Part shown: piece by piece, positions 1-11,587 of the stretch
Layout of the letters: the number at the start of each line of letters is the position of its first letter
How positions within the stretch are numbered: the first letter of the stretch is position 1
Assembly (NCBI GenBank): GCA_028023455.1
Contig: JAQFVV010006203.1
Span: forward strand, 7,224,821 to 7,288,820
Source: Epiperipatus broadwayi
Lineage: Eukaryota > Onychophora > Udeonychophora > Euonychophora > Peripatidae
Direction: 5' to 3'
DNA length: 64,000 nucleotides
Translations under genes and position numbers: made by a program
Notes under the pieces: generated by a model
The model's input: only the letters and a program-made list of their open reading frames with translations
Database searches by the model: none
What the model was told of the DNA's origin: nothing

Positions 1-720
1 ACTGTCCATCTATTATCATCTCTTCTAGTAATATTTTCAGTTTTTAATTCTTTCAGTGATATTTGTTTCTTCTCTCACCAACATATTTATCTTTCAATCT
101 CTTCTTGTGACTCTCAATATACATCTCTCTATACTTCGTTGCATGATTTCTTGTCTACATAGATCCATACTTAAGAATTAAGTAAAACACATCTATTAAA
201 TATCTTTTTAAATACATAGGCAATTTTTTTTTTACTACTATTTCTATCAAAAGCATTCCATCCAAATTTAATTTTATGATTAATTACATTCATTATGTTT
301 CCTTTATATTAATAATTTGACCAGGATATGCAAAACTTCTTTAAATTCATGATTATTGAGTTTTATTTTCGTTTTCATAAAATTTTTTGGAACATTATTT
401 TAAACTTCTTAGCATTTATTTTTAATCTTACTTTCATCTGAAAAGTCTTGTGACCTTTCCTGAAGTTTTGAAGCATTATTTACCAAAACAGTCATATCAT
501 CTGCAAACTCTATATAAGATCCACATATTTTCATTTCATTAACTTCCATTTTAATCCACAAGATACTTTTTGGGAAATTGCTATAAAATGTTTTGGAAAT
601 ATGAAATCACCCTGTCATATTTTCTAGTCATTGCTGTGACATTTTGTTAGATCTTCAGAATGACAATATCCTGCATCTATATTTTGATGGCCTACTATGT
701 ATATAAAAGACAGATTAACA
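1..720 (-). mobile_element. Non-LTR retrotransposon fragment, copy A
   Basis: This stretch is a second, more decayed copy of the element at 1145-2630. The two align in order: the segment at 50-170 (ttctttcagtgat onward, with the shared phrase catctct-atacttc) matches 1378-1490. Read on the minus strand it corresponds to the region around and downstream of the reverse transcriptase of an endonuclease/RT-type LINE, with many stops and frameshifts. It runs off the left edge of the window. No intact frame remains. The assignment rests on similarity to copy B rather than on its own protein. Confidence 0.6.
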
Positions 721-1144
721 ATACTTCAGTTGCATGAAAAATGGTGAATCAAATTTTTTATGAAGAATAATTTAGAATGCCCTAAAAGGAGGAATATTGA
801 TTTTCTACTGAAGTGAAAGCCACAATTTGGTTAAGTTTTACCAAAATTGCTAAAAAGATTATTTGATGCTGAAAAGTGCAGGTTATGGTGATTTTATTGG
901 AAGTTGAAAATGCAATTTACAGAGATTTTAATATATATTTTTGTAAGCTGATGTTAATTAATTATACTTAAAAAGATACTAAATCTATTAGTGTAATATA
1001 TGTAGATTATTATATTTTAATCTTGTTAAGCATTACATTCAAATAATAAAACAGTTTGATTTAACCTGATCAGCACATTTAAATATTAGCCTTTTGATTA
1101 ACATTTAATTAAATCTGTGTAGGTTTTCATCATTTTCAATTATT
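721..1144. other. AT-rich spacer, no gene seen
   Basis: Between two LINE copies. I see no reading frame, RNA gene or repeat boundary here. Confidence 0.4.
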
Positions 1145-2630
1145 ATTGATTCACTACAGGATGAAGGTCTCTCTAAGTTCAATCCATCTTCTCTGATCTT
1201 CAGCATTTTTTCTCCACATCAGCCCAATACATTTCCTTATTTCACCCATTCATTTTACATGTGGTCTCTTTCTAGGTCTTTTACAATCTCTTGGAATCCA
1301 GTTTAAGATTTCAACTATCCATCTGTTATCAATTCTTTTAACAATATGTCCATCCCAACTCCACATCAATCTCTTAATTCTTTCAGTGATGTCAGTAACA
1401 ATTGTTTGTTCTCTCACTCATGTATTTTGTTTTCAATCTCTTTTTATTACTCCTAAGATACATCTCTCCATACTTCATTGAGTAGTCTGAAGTTTTTGTA
1501 TTGCTCTTATATTAAGTATTCCAATCCTAGATCCATAAGTAAGAATTGATAATGCATTTATTAAAAAATCTTCCTTTTCAAAGGCACTCCAATCAAGTTT
1601 AATTCTATGATTAATGTTATTCATTATGTTTCCATCTGTAGTAATAATCTGACCAAGATATTTGTGGTTGTTAACTTCTTCTAACTTGTCATTATCAATC
1701 TTTATTTTCTTTTTTTTGAGAAAATCCATTGAACATTAGTTTAGTTTTTTTAACATTTCCCTTTAATCCTACTTTCTTCCTGAAGCTCTAAAGCATTATT
1801 TGCAAAAAAAAAAAAAGTATATCAACTGCAAAGTTTAAGTGATTTAAATGATCTCCATTTACTTTTATTTTCTTAGCTTCCCATTTTAATTTACAAAATA
1901 CTTCTTACAAAACTGCTGTAAAAAGTTTTGGAGATATGAAGTCACCCTTTGTACACCTTTCTCAATGTTAATCTTTTTAGTATTATTATGTAATTGTTGC
2001 TATTGAATTTTTATAAATATTCTTCAGAATATGACACTATTCTGGGTCTATACCTTGATGCTCCAATGCTTTAATCACTGAAGAAATGCTTACAGAATCA
2101 AATGCCTTTTCATAATCTACAAATCTAAAGCATAATGGCAACTCATGTTTTTTGATCCTTTTTATAACTTCTCTCAATTCTTGGATATGATTCATGGTAA
2201 TTATTTTGGGGAAAATTTTGTATAGAATTGATAAAAGACTGATAGGTCTTTAATTTCTAATATCTTCTTTATCATCTTTTTTAAATATTAATATTAATAC
2301 TGCATTCTTCCAATCACTTATACATCTTTATCCCTTAGACATTTAGTTATATAACTTTGCCAAACATTTTTCTATTTCTATATCTCAATACCTTTAAGAT
2401 ATTGATTATAATTCCATCGTTATCTGGAGCTTTTTCATATATTTAATTGCATATCTCACATCTTCATTTAAAATACTGAGCAATTCAGAAGATATAGAGT
2501 TGCAGGAGTTACTTTTTCTTGTTCTTTATTGCTATATAATTTGTAATAGAACTCTTCTACACATTTCATGATGACATCTTTCTTTTAGTGATACTTCCAT
2601 CTTTTTTTTTTATTGCAGAATTATATTCTT
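1145..2630 (-). mobile_element. Non-LTR retrotransposon (LINE) RT and C-terminal fragment, copy B
   Basis: On the minus strand, near 2089-2130, a frame reads FRFVDYEKAFDSV, the conserved block around the first catalytic Asp of LINE reverse transcriptases. Downstream, at 1475-1729, an 84-codon open frame contains KYLGQIITTDG and LTYGS, the usual 'YLG..I..DG' and 'LTYG' C-terminal blocks. After a frame change the region 1150-1340 reads like the terminal W.GH..R...RW / RGRP..RW..EI block. Frames are broken by several indels and by poly-A/T runs (1807, 2601), so this is dead. The clade is not certain; RTE- or Jockey-like elements with this C-terminus are the best match. No 3' tail or target duplication was recognised. 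Confidence 0.75.
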
Positions 2631-2856
2631 GAGACTTTTATTCTCTTCTACAGCTTTCCTTGCTAGTTCACAATTATACTTTCTTATATCATTATCAACT
2701 CTGTTTTGCATCATTTTAAAAAATTTGAGATATTCAATACATCACTTTTATATATTTTCAAATTCTTTTCTTCATAAATTTTCTTGTCTCAGGAGAAATT
2801 TTACTGATCAAAAAAAAAAAAAAAATTATACTTATGTAGATTTTTCTGATAGATAA

Positions 2857-3081
2857 ATGAGAATATTATTCATCATTACCATAGTGAATGAACCTGATAA
2901 TGAAAATATAACATTCCAAAGCTTTAATTGCTTGGAAATGCTTATAGAATCAAGTCTTTTTCATAAATCCAATGCACAATGGCAAATCATATTCATTGGT
3001 CCTTTCTATAACCTCTCTCACTACTTGAATGCAATCTACTATGCTAAAACCACTTTTAATATCAGTTTGATTAAGTATTAA
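2857..3081 (-). mobile_element. LINE fragment, copy C
   Basis: This segment repeats the part of copy B that encodes the first RT motif: the phrases around atgctta-agaatcaa and aatgcacaatggcaaatca follow the same order as 2080-2160. It is a separate diverged copy abutting copy B. A 74-codon + strand frame through it is an antisense shadow. Confidence 0.55.
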
Positions 3082-3867
3082 ATATATTTACAATATTTAT
3101 TATAGATGTTCACAGGTGCGTTAATAAATTTAATTTTTAAAATAATATTAATTTTCTCTTATTGTATATGTAATTCTTTTGTGTATATGTGTGTATATGC
3201 TTTATGAAGTGAGTTTTTTGCTTTCCTATCTTTATTTTATTTAGCTTAGTGCACTTTTGATGTTGAGCACAGAGCTATGATTATGGTGCTTGTCACTATG
3301 GCAACGAATATATTCAAAAAGATAAGAGTGTAAAATATTCTTGAATAAATGCCTAAAACAACAGGTATTTCCAAATTGTTGGCAAATAAATCTTAACAGA
3401 TATATCCAATAACATGATAAAGCAACTATCTATATGAAAAATTTGCTATCAAACTATGTAATACAAGGTTGCAAAAATAGCTTGACAAACAACATAAGCA
3501 AGAAAAAAAAGAATAATATGCCCCTACAAAATACCACACAGTTAATAGAGTAAATATATCTAAAAACTGAGAGGTATGATGATAGTGTTTGTCATTGAAA
3601 AAGGGCTCTCAACTAAATAAAAAAAGAAAGGAAAGAAAAAATCTGCTTTGTAAAGCATTTAATATCTAAAATATAACTGATTTCCCAATCAGAATTGGAT
3701 TATATTTTGGCTAACAGAAAATACATAATTCAAGATTTAATGTCTTCTTAAACTCTACACAGGAAATGATCATCAATTAGTAAGATGCAAGATAGATGTT
3801 AATTGTCAACAATGCAGTCTTTTTAATTATTTTTATTATGTTCTTCTCCAAGTATTCAAGTTGTATG
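3082..3867. other. AT-rich spacer, nothing recognised
   Basis: No coding frame, RNA gene or clear repeat. This may be intron sequence of the CPD gene if its upstream exons lie left of the window. Confidence 0.4.
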
Positions 3868-4203
3868 CTTATATTGGACTATTTCCATCATCTAATATGT
3901 GTATTGAATGTCTTTAGAAAAATTTAACTTTATTTAAATATTCTAAATACATTCAACTGTTAGTAATAGCACATAAAACAGGTTAGTATATGCACAACAT
4001 TTCGAGAGGTATTATTCTCTCCTCTTCTTCAGGTGTTGCTGGCCTGACCAGTGACAGTACTAGCATGGGATTTGAACCTGGGCCCTTAGATTCTTGATTA
4101 TTGAATTTTAAGGTAACACTCTAACCAACTGAGCCATCCTGCCAAAGGCAACAATCAGTAGAAATTTCATATACTTATCTATGAGGTTCCTCCTGATTTC
4201 TCC
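3868..4203 (-). repeat. Downstream direct repeat (pLTR-like) of the Penelope-like element
   Basis: About 335 bp repeated in the same orientation at 6597-6926, with the element's coding region between them. Penelope-like elements are typically flanked by such repeats. On the minus strand the repeat starts with a tRNA-like segment (4066-4143) with A-box TGGCTCAGTTGG and B-box GGTTCAAATCC. It continues into a hairpin motif near 3999-4032: CTGAAGA, a stem of AGAGG with CCTCT, then CGAAA followed by TGTTG, which can pair with CAACA just upstream. That layout resembles the hammerhead-type motifs of Penelope-like repeats, but no proper stem III is visible, so self-cleavage is doubtful. Confidence 0.75.
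4066..4143 (-). repeat. tRNA-derived segment inside the left pLTR-like repeat
   Basis: The minus strand begins GGCAGGATGGCTCAGTTGG and contains a good B-box (GGTTCAAATCC) about 50 bases later. The 3' acceptor half does not pair with the 5' half, so it is not a working tRNA gene but a tRNA-derived promoter-like segment. The same segment is at 6791-6871. Confidence 0.65.
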
Positions 4204-6596
4204 ACTTTTTCCTAAGAGCAAAGTTTATTAGTGGTTTCCGTACATCTCTGTATAGTCATACTAGGTTGGCTTATGGGATTTTTTGCCATTGTCATGCGAG
4301 CAGCTTTCTTAAATTTTCTTCTTTGTATCTTTTCTTCTCTATCCTATTTTTTTTGTATTTTCCCAATTGAACATATGTTTATTGGTACATATATGGTACG
4401 CTACATTAGACACATCTGCTTTGTCTTTTCTAATCATCAGTTTATGTTTTTGCAAGCACTTTTCAATAGGACAACTAGTCTCACCAAATATGTTTTTTCA
4501 CATTTGCATAGTATTTCATAGATGCAGTTTTTTTTTCAGCATTTCAAGTTTAGGCTTTGTAGATATTAGAATTCCTTGTAGTGTGGTATGCCTCTTGGAA
4601 AGTTGTTCTGATGTTATACTGATTTCAGATTTTCCTTAATTTGTCTGCTATTTTTGGAATGTATGGGAACACTACAGTTCCAATAATTGTCTTTTCTCTT
4701 GATGGTTATTTTTGTAGTCTATTTAACATTTTCTTAAATAATAGCTGATGGATAACCATTTTTCATAAAAGTTTGTTCTATATAGATCTTCGCTTTTTCC
4801 AAATCGCTGGTTTCTGAACAAACTTCTTTTTCTCTATTCCATAGTGATAGTATAACTCCATGTTTTGTTTCTGGTGTAATTGGATATATAAGCAAGGTAT
4901 TTTTCTGTATGTGTAGATTTTTGGTAAACTGTAGTTTTGATTTTGCCATGAGGGAGTCTTGTTACAAGAACATCTAAGAATGCCAATTTTTGTTCTTGTT
5001 CTGATTCTATTGTGAATTTAATTGAAGGGGATATGTTATTGATATGTTTCCAGAAAGTTTGTAGCAGTGCTTCACCATGTTACCATATAACAAATGCACC
5101 ACTCACATAGTGAAGCCAAATTTTAGGTAGATATGGAGTAGTTTTTATGGTTGTGGTTTCAAGTTCTTCCATGTAAATATTGCTAATCAGGGGGGGACAG
5201 TGGTGAGCCCATAGCCATTCCTTGATTTTCTTGGAAGAATTCTGTGTTATATTGAAAGTAGGTTGTTTTTATACAGAATGTTAATAGTTCCATTACACTA
5301 TCAATAGGAAGAGTTGTTCTGGTTTGGAAGCCTTTATCACTATTTAATCTTTTCTTTACAATAGACAATGCTTCTTCACATGGTACATTCATGAATAAAC
5401 TTTCTGCATCAAAGCTTACCAGTAAGTCAGTTCTTTCAATTTTCATGTTCTTGATTAATTCTACAAGTGTCTAGAATCCCTGACAAAGAACTGGGTCTTG
5501 TATGCCAAAGGATTTAGTACTTTGAGAAGAAGTCTTGCCAAATTTTGGCAAGGTGAATCTCTAGAACTAACAATAAATAGATCTTAATGGAACATGATCC
5601 TTATGGATTTTGGGTAGACCATAAAGATGAGGAATTTTTCTGAAATATAATGTTATTTTTTTTTTTTTCTGAATCAGTGAAGTACCTGCGATGCTTTCTG
5701 AGTAATGCTTGTAACTTTGTTTCTTACTCGGTTTTGAATTTTTTGCCACTTTTCTATATTGGCCTGCTGTGAGGAGTTCTTGTATTTTGTTGTCATAATC
5801 AGTTGTATCCATTATAACTGTTGCATTGCCTTGTCAGCAGGAAGAATAATTATAAATTTATTTACTTTGAGAGATTTAATGGCTTTCCTTTCCCCATAGA
5901 ATATGTTTGACTTCAATTTTTGTTGCTTGTCAAATGTTCTTTTTCATTCTCCAGGGTAATTCTGTTGCTTCTTCTAAAGGCAAATTTTAAGTGACTTTCT
6001 CAGTGGCTGCCATTATCTCTAATAAAGGGATATTAGATGGTGTTATGGCAAAGTTTAATCCTCTTTCAAGAACAGAAATTTCAGTATCTGTTAGATGTTT
6101 AGAAGTGAGATTTTTAACAGTGAAGTTGTTACATTGCTTGGTATATTATGATTTTTGATATACCCATATAGGTTAACAAGTTTCTTTTGACGGTTTTTTA
6201 TTTTTCTATGTAATGTAGAATATGATTTTCTTACTGCTTGAGAAACTTTCATGTAGTCATCATCAGTAAATTTTTTTTTTAGAAAACATTCTACATTATT
6301 AATGGAATGCATTGTTTGATATTTAGAAAACCTTGAGTATTTATTCTTTCTTTTAATAGAGAGCTTCACTTGCTCTCTGAATAATTTTCTCAGCTCTCTA
6401 AGAGTAAATTGGGGTTTTAGTGCAAACCTTTAGGAATTATCCCTTCAGATTTACATTTACATAAGAAAGTTAAACGATTTTCTCTTTGGCCAACTTTAGA
6501 CATAATTTTTCATATTGTTTAAACTTTGATATAGTATGGGGTCCATACCGAATACTTAGTGTTTTCCTGAAGGTTTGTAATGATGGTGTTGTATTT
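4204..6596 (-). pseudogene. Penelope-like retroelement ORF (RT plus GIY-YIG endonuclease), decayed
   Basis: Read on the minus strand the parts are collinear. An N-terminal region (6385-6590) includes TFRKTLS and, after a frame change, RLTFLCKCKSEGIIPKGL. A 92-codon frame follows at 6091-6369. The segment 5567-5920 contains GNATVIMDTTDYDNKIQELL and LYGLPKIHKDHVPLR, hallmark Penelope RT blocks. At 5183-5446 come LVSFDAESLFMNVP and QGMAMGSPLSP. The catalytic box near 5087-5113 reads YVSGAFVIW where YVDD is expected, so both Asp of the box are lost. The C-terminal part (about 4310-4560) reads like a GIY-YIG domain (CIYEILCKCEKTYL, later KADVSNVAYHI and FNW). Stops and frameshifts are frequent. 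The element is nearly full length but inactive, and sits just upstream of the first visible CPD exon. Confidence 0.85.
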
Positions 6597-6926
6597 TTAT
6601 ATTGGACTATTTCTATCATCTTATATGTGTATTGAATGTCTTTAGAAAAAATTAACTTTATTTGAATATTCCAAATACATTCAACTGTTAGTAATAGCAC
6701 ATAAAACAGGTTAATATGTGCACAACATTTCGAGAGGTATTTTTCCCCCTCTTCTTCAGGTGTTTCTGGCCTGACCAGTGACAGCACTAGCATGGGATTC
6801 GAACCTGGGTCCTTAGATTCTTGATTATTGAATTTTAAGGTAACGCTTTAAACAAGTGATCCATCCTGCCAAAGGCAACAGTCAGTAGAAATTTCATATA
6901 TTTATCTATGCGGTTCCTCCTGATTT
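6597..6926 (-). repeat. Upstream direct repeat (pLTR-like) of the Penelope-like element
   Basis: Same-orientation partner of 3868-4203, differing by scattered substitutions. It holds the same tRNA-like segment (6791-6871, minus) and the same CTGAAGA / AGAGG...CCTCT / CGAAA hairpin (about 6726-6760). The 107-codon minus-strand frame at 6470-6793 runs from this repeat into the element's N-terminal coding region. Confidence 0.75.
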
Positions 6927-7693
6927 AAAAAAGTCTTTCATTCATAATAGCATTTTGTCCTAGTTTAAAAATTTTTGGAAACAGGAACATCTTTACAAAG
7001 AATGAAGTTGAAGTACATTTGAAGGATAGTTATGAAAAAAATTGGCTAAGTCTTTTCACACGTTGCTAAAAAATATCTGAAGGATATTGCAGTGGAAGTG
7101 GAAACTTTTTATAACATATTATGTAAATGCCACAAAAATTTTTTTACTTCTTCACCTACAAAGTATACTGAGAGATTTACAGGCTAATGACAAGCTATGC
7201 TGATAGGCAATAAAATGGTTAGTTACCCAGGAGATCAAGCGACATTCAAACACCAGAAATGACAGGTTGAACACCAAGTTTATCATTCTACTTACTAATC
7301 CACATCGACACAAACTGTGCCATTTCAACTTTGTAAATCAAGTATTGAAATATTATTCAAGAGTGAAACAATATTGAGTGACATTAACTGGATGAAAACT
7401 ATATGCGCTTCTCTTATAAATAGTTTTTAAAATATATATATAGAAAGCTGCACACTATAGGAACATTCTCATTGATTTTTGATTCATTCTGTATGTTCTA
7501 AACATTTATTTGATTTTAATTGATTAAAAAAAAATGTAAATCTCGTTATCACCCCCCCCCTCCAAATAATTATAGAAATGTATTTATTTGAATAGATAGT
7601 TTCTTATCTTGATCTCCATTTCAATGTAATTGTATTAATTTATACTTTAAAATATATATATATATTAATATAAAAGGCTTTTTTTTTTTTAAG
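6927..7693. other. CPD: Presumed intron upstream of the first visible CPD exon
   Basis: No exon seen. It ends in a pyrimidine run and AAG acceptor at 7692-7693. Poly-C (7552-7561) and (TA)n tracts are the only notable features. Confidence 0.5.
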
Positions 7694-7871
7694 TTTCTGC
7701 ACCCCATTATGAATCAACGGTTCAGAGTATCAATATTGTTAACAAAACTGTTGAAGTAAAGATAATTCTACTTCTACAACAAAAACATTTTTACTATCAT
7801 GATTTCAACTCAATGGTGAAAGTATTGGAAAATGTGACCCAAACTTGTCCCAAGATTACACATCTTTATTC
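7694..7871 (+). CDS. CPD: CPD exon: end of preceding TTR-like domain and start of last carboxypeptidase repeat
   Basis: The acceptor is the T-run ending AAG at 7691-7693 and the donor is gtaagt at 7872. The exon opens with two bases of a split codon and encodes 58 whole codons plus two bases. The first ~28 residues (SAPHYESTV onward) look like the last strands of a transthyretin-like domain. The rest (FYYHDFNSMVKVLENV, then CPKITHLYS) is the usual start of an M14 N/E repeat: a helix beginning 'YHxYxxM', then 'CPxITxLYSIGxS'. The split Ser codon is completed by the next exon. No ATG with a signal peptide is present, so this is internal. The upstream exon must end one base into a codon; none was found in 1-7690. 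Confidence 0.85.
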
Positions 7872-8293
7872 GTAAGTTTTTTATAACTTTTATTTTAAAT
7901 AAACTTTTAATCCTAAGATTTTATTTTTTAAAAAATAAATTTGGAAATTTTTTTTAGTAAATAAATTAAGACTATTTTTGTATATTATATAAAAAGTTTC
8001 TGAAAGTATAGTTTTGATAGTTATGTAATTGAAATAGTGTTTATGAAAATATATTTAAGCAGTTTACATTGCAGATGTATAGTAATCATTGATAATTAAA
8101 AATCAACTGAAATAGAGAATTTAATAAAAATATTGCATCATATCGGATGCATAAAGGAGTGTTGCTATTTAGATTAGAATTTTGATAGTTAAAATTAAAG
8201 CAGGACTAGTTTAAGCTTCTTTTATTATATAAATTTGCTTTATATCTGTGATGAAGGGTTAGCTGTTTGTTAACACTAAACCATTGTTTAGAT

Positions 8294-8699
8294 CAGTTGT
8301 ACACAATCTTTTTACACTTGCAACTCTTTTCCTTGAACGAAAATTAGTTGCAACCGACCGTTATTTGTTTTTACCATGCTTAAATTATAAATATAAGTAT
8401 GTAAAGATATTCATAATAAAATGATAGTAATTTTAATTAATGTACAAATTTATATTTCCCAATATTTTAGTATTCAGCTCATAGGATTTGAAATGAATTT
8501 TTGATTCAGATCGTATGCTTACAAAAAAAATTATGATACATACAAAAGCAATGTGATTTTTATTTATTTTTACAAATTAAATTCTTTAAAAAAAAATATC
8601 ATTATCCAAAACTAAAGAGGATCTCTTAAAAATTTTGTAACCCCAAACAATTTTTAGATGACTCCTGAGAGATCACAACCCACAGGTTGTACACCACTG
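8294..8699. mobile_element. hAT-type MITE
   Basis: A 406-bp non-coding element with imperfect terminal inverted repeats. The left end is CAGTTGTACACAATCT and the reverse complement of the right end is CAGTGGTGTACAACCT. The CAGTGGT...CAACC style is typical of hAT MITEs. It is flanked by 8-bp near-identical duplications, gtttagat (8286-8293) and atttagat (8700-8707), the size hAT transposases make. It lies in the CPD intron and has no transposase. Confidence 0.75.
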
Positions 8700-8707
8700 A
8701 TTTAGAT

Positions 8708-9981
8708 TACTTTAAATGTTTTAACAAGCAAACATAACTTATGTTTAGATATTATATTCGGACATATATATTTATATTAAAAAGAAAAATGGTAAATAAC
8801 TTTAATAGGATATAGTTTATTAAAGAAAAAGTTTATTTATCTTAGTAAAACTTTTAAAGAGAAACCATTGTTTTTTAAAAGACGAAGCAATAATTCCCTC
8901 TACTTACCAAAGCCATCTATTGGAAAACTTAAATAAGCACTGGATAAGACTACTTCCTGGCAGTCATCTTCATAAGAAGAGAGCTTTGTATTTGCAGCTC
9001 TATTATTCAGCATATTTTAAAGAAAAATTGATTATATTGTTTGTCTTTAGTTTAAGCCATGCTTTTGATTTAATTTGAGCTTTCTGTTAACAGATCCCAT
9101 TAGTGGATAAGAGGATTTTCAATCTGATTATGGTTCACTAAAATACTAGTTCAGTTTTCAGAAATTCTATATTTTGAAAACTATGTCTCTGAAAAGCCAT
9201 TTTAAGTTATTGCTATTTGCACTTGATAAAATTATAATAATAGTTAATGTAGCGGGGATGTTGCTTTTTAATTCAATTATTTAGCCATTACTTTGCAAAT
9301 GACTGGATCAGAGATTATTGGCTTTTGTCTTGAAATAAATATAAATATTCATATAAAAAGTATTTTTTATCTGATAATTTTGAGGATATACAACTTCTTG
9401 TTATTCTTGAATAGAAGTTTTTGTTTTTTTTGTATTAGTATAAAAAACTGTTGTAGAGATCTATAAATATTGATGTACAACAAAATTAAAGATTATTATT
9501 GTACACCAGTATTTACAGGGCCATTACAATGGTTTTTTATAATAATATTTATTATCTAGGTGATGTCCCAGCCGCATTATGTTAGTACTATGAATCATAC
9601 ACAACTTAATCTGGATAATATGTCATGTGTATATATTTTGAAAGAAATATTTTAAATAGTCTATTGTCCAAACTCTTAAAAATTATTTAAATGATCTGCA
9701 TGTAGTCTCAAAAGAAATATAAAGAAAGGCATAATGTCTTTTTTTTTTAACTTACATATTTATTTTTAAAATAATTTTATAATGTTTTTTATAAACAAAA
9801 GTAAATTAAAAAATCTAGAATGGAATACTTTAGCTGTGATTAGGAAGTTTATGAGTAGAGAATATATTCAAGAATGTTTTGGAAATCAAGGTTACAAAAA
9901 TATTACTGTAAAGGCATGAATAATTTTTGTTTTCTATTTATAATAATACATTCATTGAAATAATTTTTATTTTAATCAATA
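8708..9981. other. Intron sequence, nothing recognised
   Basis: AT-rich CPD intron; no gene or repeat boundary supported. Confidence 0.4.
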
Positions 9982-10107
9982 ATGTTGGAGTTTATAAACA
10001 AAGCAAAACTCTCCATACAGTATTGCCACCCTGTGCCAACCAGAGCAATCAATGAATCCCAGAAGGCTTGTGCATAAAATCCCTATCTAATGCCTACTTA
10101 TCCAATA

Positions 10108-10149
10108 TCCCCAGACTAGTTTCTGGCTTGTGGCCATCGTCAGTGAGGA
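10108..10149 (-). ncRNA. Hammerhead ribozyme motif, type I, intact core (L1 copy 1)
   Basis: On the minus strand: stem I TCCTCA, core CTGACGA, stem II TGGC with loop CACAA and GCCA, core GAAAC, two-base loop TA, then GTC and stem I TGGGGA. Stem III is only A-T plus C-G (GAAAC-TA-GTC), as in the minimal hammerheads known from Penelope-like elements and retrozymes. Stem I pairs six bases including one G-T. Predicted cleavage is after C at 10114 (between 10114 and 10113). All core positions match consensus CUGANGA and GAAA with NUH = GUC. Confidence 0.8.
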
Positions 10150-10565
10150 GCTTTGGATCTGAGAGCACTGCACCTAGATCTTAGGATCTAATGCAACCCT
10201 CCAGCACCCACCTTTTATCTCTACTTAACTACAAAACTATGAGAATGAAATTGGAAAAACACAAAAATGTTTTCAATCTAAGCTCAATAGGTTATATAGT
10301 CATATGGGTCTGAACTCAGTTCAGCACCCATACATTTTGGTGTCTTTGTCTCTTTAACAACCATAGCCACCACTATCCTATTAGACAGGATTGATGTTAA
10401 ACCATTAAGCATCACATGATCACTATCTCTTATACTAGCACATATTTGTTTATAAACAAAGCAAAACTCTCCATACAGTATTGCCACCCTGTGCCAACCA
10501 GAGTAATCAATGAATGCCAGAAGTCTTGTGCATAAAATCCCTATCTAATGCCTACTCATCCAATA

Positions 10566-10607
10566 TTCCCAGACTAGTTTCTGGCTTGTGGCCATCGTCA
10601 GTGAGTA
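10566..10607 (-). ncRNA. Hammerhead ribozyme motif, type I, intact core (L1 copy 2)
   Basis: Same motif one unit (458 bp) further on the minus strand: CTGACGA, TGGC/CACAA/GCCA, GAAAC, TA, GTC. The core is intact. Stem I is slightly weaker, with an A-A mismatch at the fifth pair (TACTCA against TGGGAA). Predicted cleavage is between 10572 and 10571. The two minus-strand ribozymes would release a 458-nt monomer. Confidence 0.78.
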
Positions 10608-11089
10608 GCTTTGGATCTGAGAGCACTGCACCTAGATCTTAGGATCTAATGCAACCCTCCAGCACCCACCTTTTATCTCTACTTAACTACAAAACTATGA
10701 GAATGAAATTGAAAAACACAAAAATGCACAAGCCTTCTGGCATTCATTGATTACTCTGGTTGGCACAGGGTGGCAGAGTTTTGCTTTGTTTATAAACAAA
10801 TATGTGCTAGTATAAGAGATAGTGATCATGTGATGCTTAATGGTTTAATACCAATCCTGTCTAATAGGATAGTGGTGGCTATGGTTGTTAAAGAGCCAAA
10901 GACACCAAAATGTATAGGTGCTGAACTGAGTTCAGACCCATATGACTATATAAGCTACTGAGCTTAGATTGAAAACATTTTCAATTTCATTCTCATAGTT
11001 TTGTAGTTAAGTAGAGATAAAAGGTGGGTGGGTGCTGGTGGGTTGCATTAGATCCTAATATCTAGGTGTAGTGCTCTCAGATCCAAAGC

Positions 11090-11131
11090 TCCTCACTGAC
11101 GATGGCCACAAGCCAGGAACTAGTCTGGGGA
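11090..11131 (+). ncRNA. Hammerhead motif with core mutation (L1 plus copy 1)
   Basis: Stem I TCCTCA/TGGGGA, CTGACGA and TGGC/GCCA are intact, but the second core strand reads GGAAC instead of GAAAC (first A to G). Probably inactive. Predicted site would be after C 11125. Confidence 0.7.
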
Positions 11132-11545
11132 TATTGGATGAGTAGGCATTAGATAGGGATTTTATACACAAGCCTTCTGGCATTCATTGATTACTCTGGT
11201 TGGCACAGGGTGGCAATACTGTATGGAGAGTTTTGCTTTGTTTGTAAACAAATATGTGCTAGTATAAGAGATAGTGATCATGTGATGTTTAATGGTTTAA
11301 CACCAATCCTGCCTAATAGGATAGTGGTGGCTATGGTTGTTAAAGCGCCAAAGACACCAAAATGTATGGGTGCTGAACTGAGTTCAGACCCATATGACTA
11401 TATAAGCTATTGAGCTTAGATTGAAAACATTTTTATGTTTTTCAATTTCATTCTCATAGTTTTGTAGTTAAGTAGAGATAAAATGTGGGTACTGGAGGTT
11501 GCATTAGATCCTAAGATCTAGGTGCAGTGCTCTCAGATCCAAAGC

Positions 11546-11587
11546 TCCTCACTGACAATGGCCACAAGCCAGAAACTAGTCTGGGGA
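11546..11587 (+). ncRNA. Hammerhead motif with core mutation (L1 plus copy 2)
   Basis: Stems and GAAAC-TA-GTC are intact, but the first core strand is CTGACAA instead of CTGACGA (the invariant G is A). Probably inactive. It lies 456 bp after the previous motif. Confidence 0.7.

Noticed and set aside
4231-4639. + strand membrane-like ORFs at 4231 and 4367
   Set aside because: Antisense shadows of the GIY-YIG part of the Penelope-like element.
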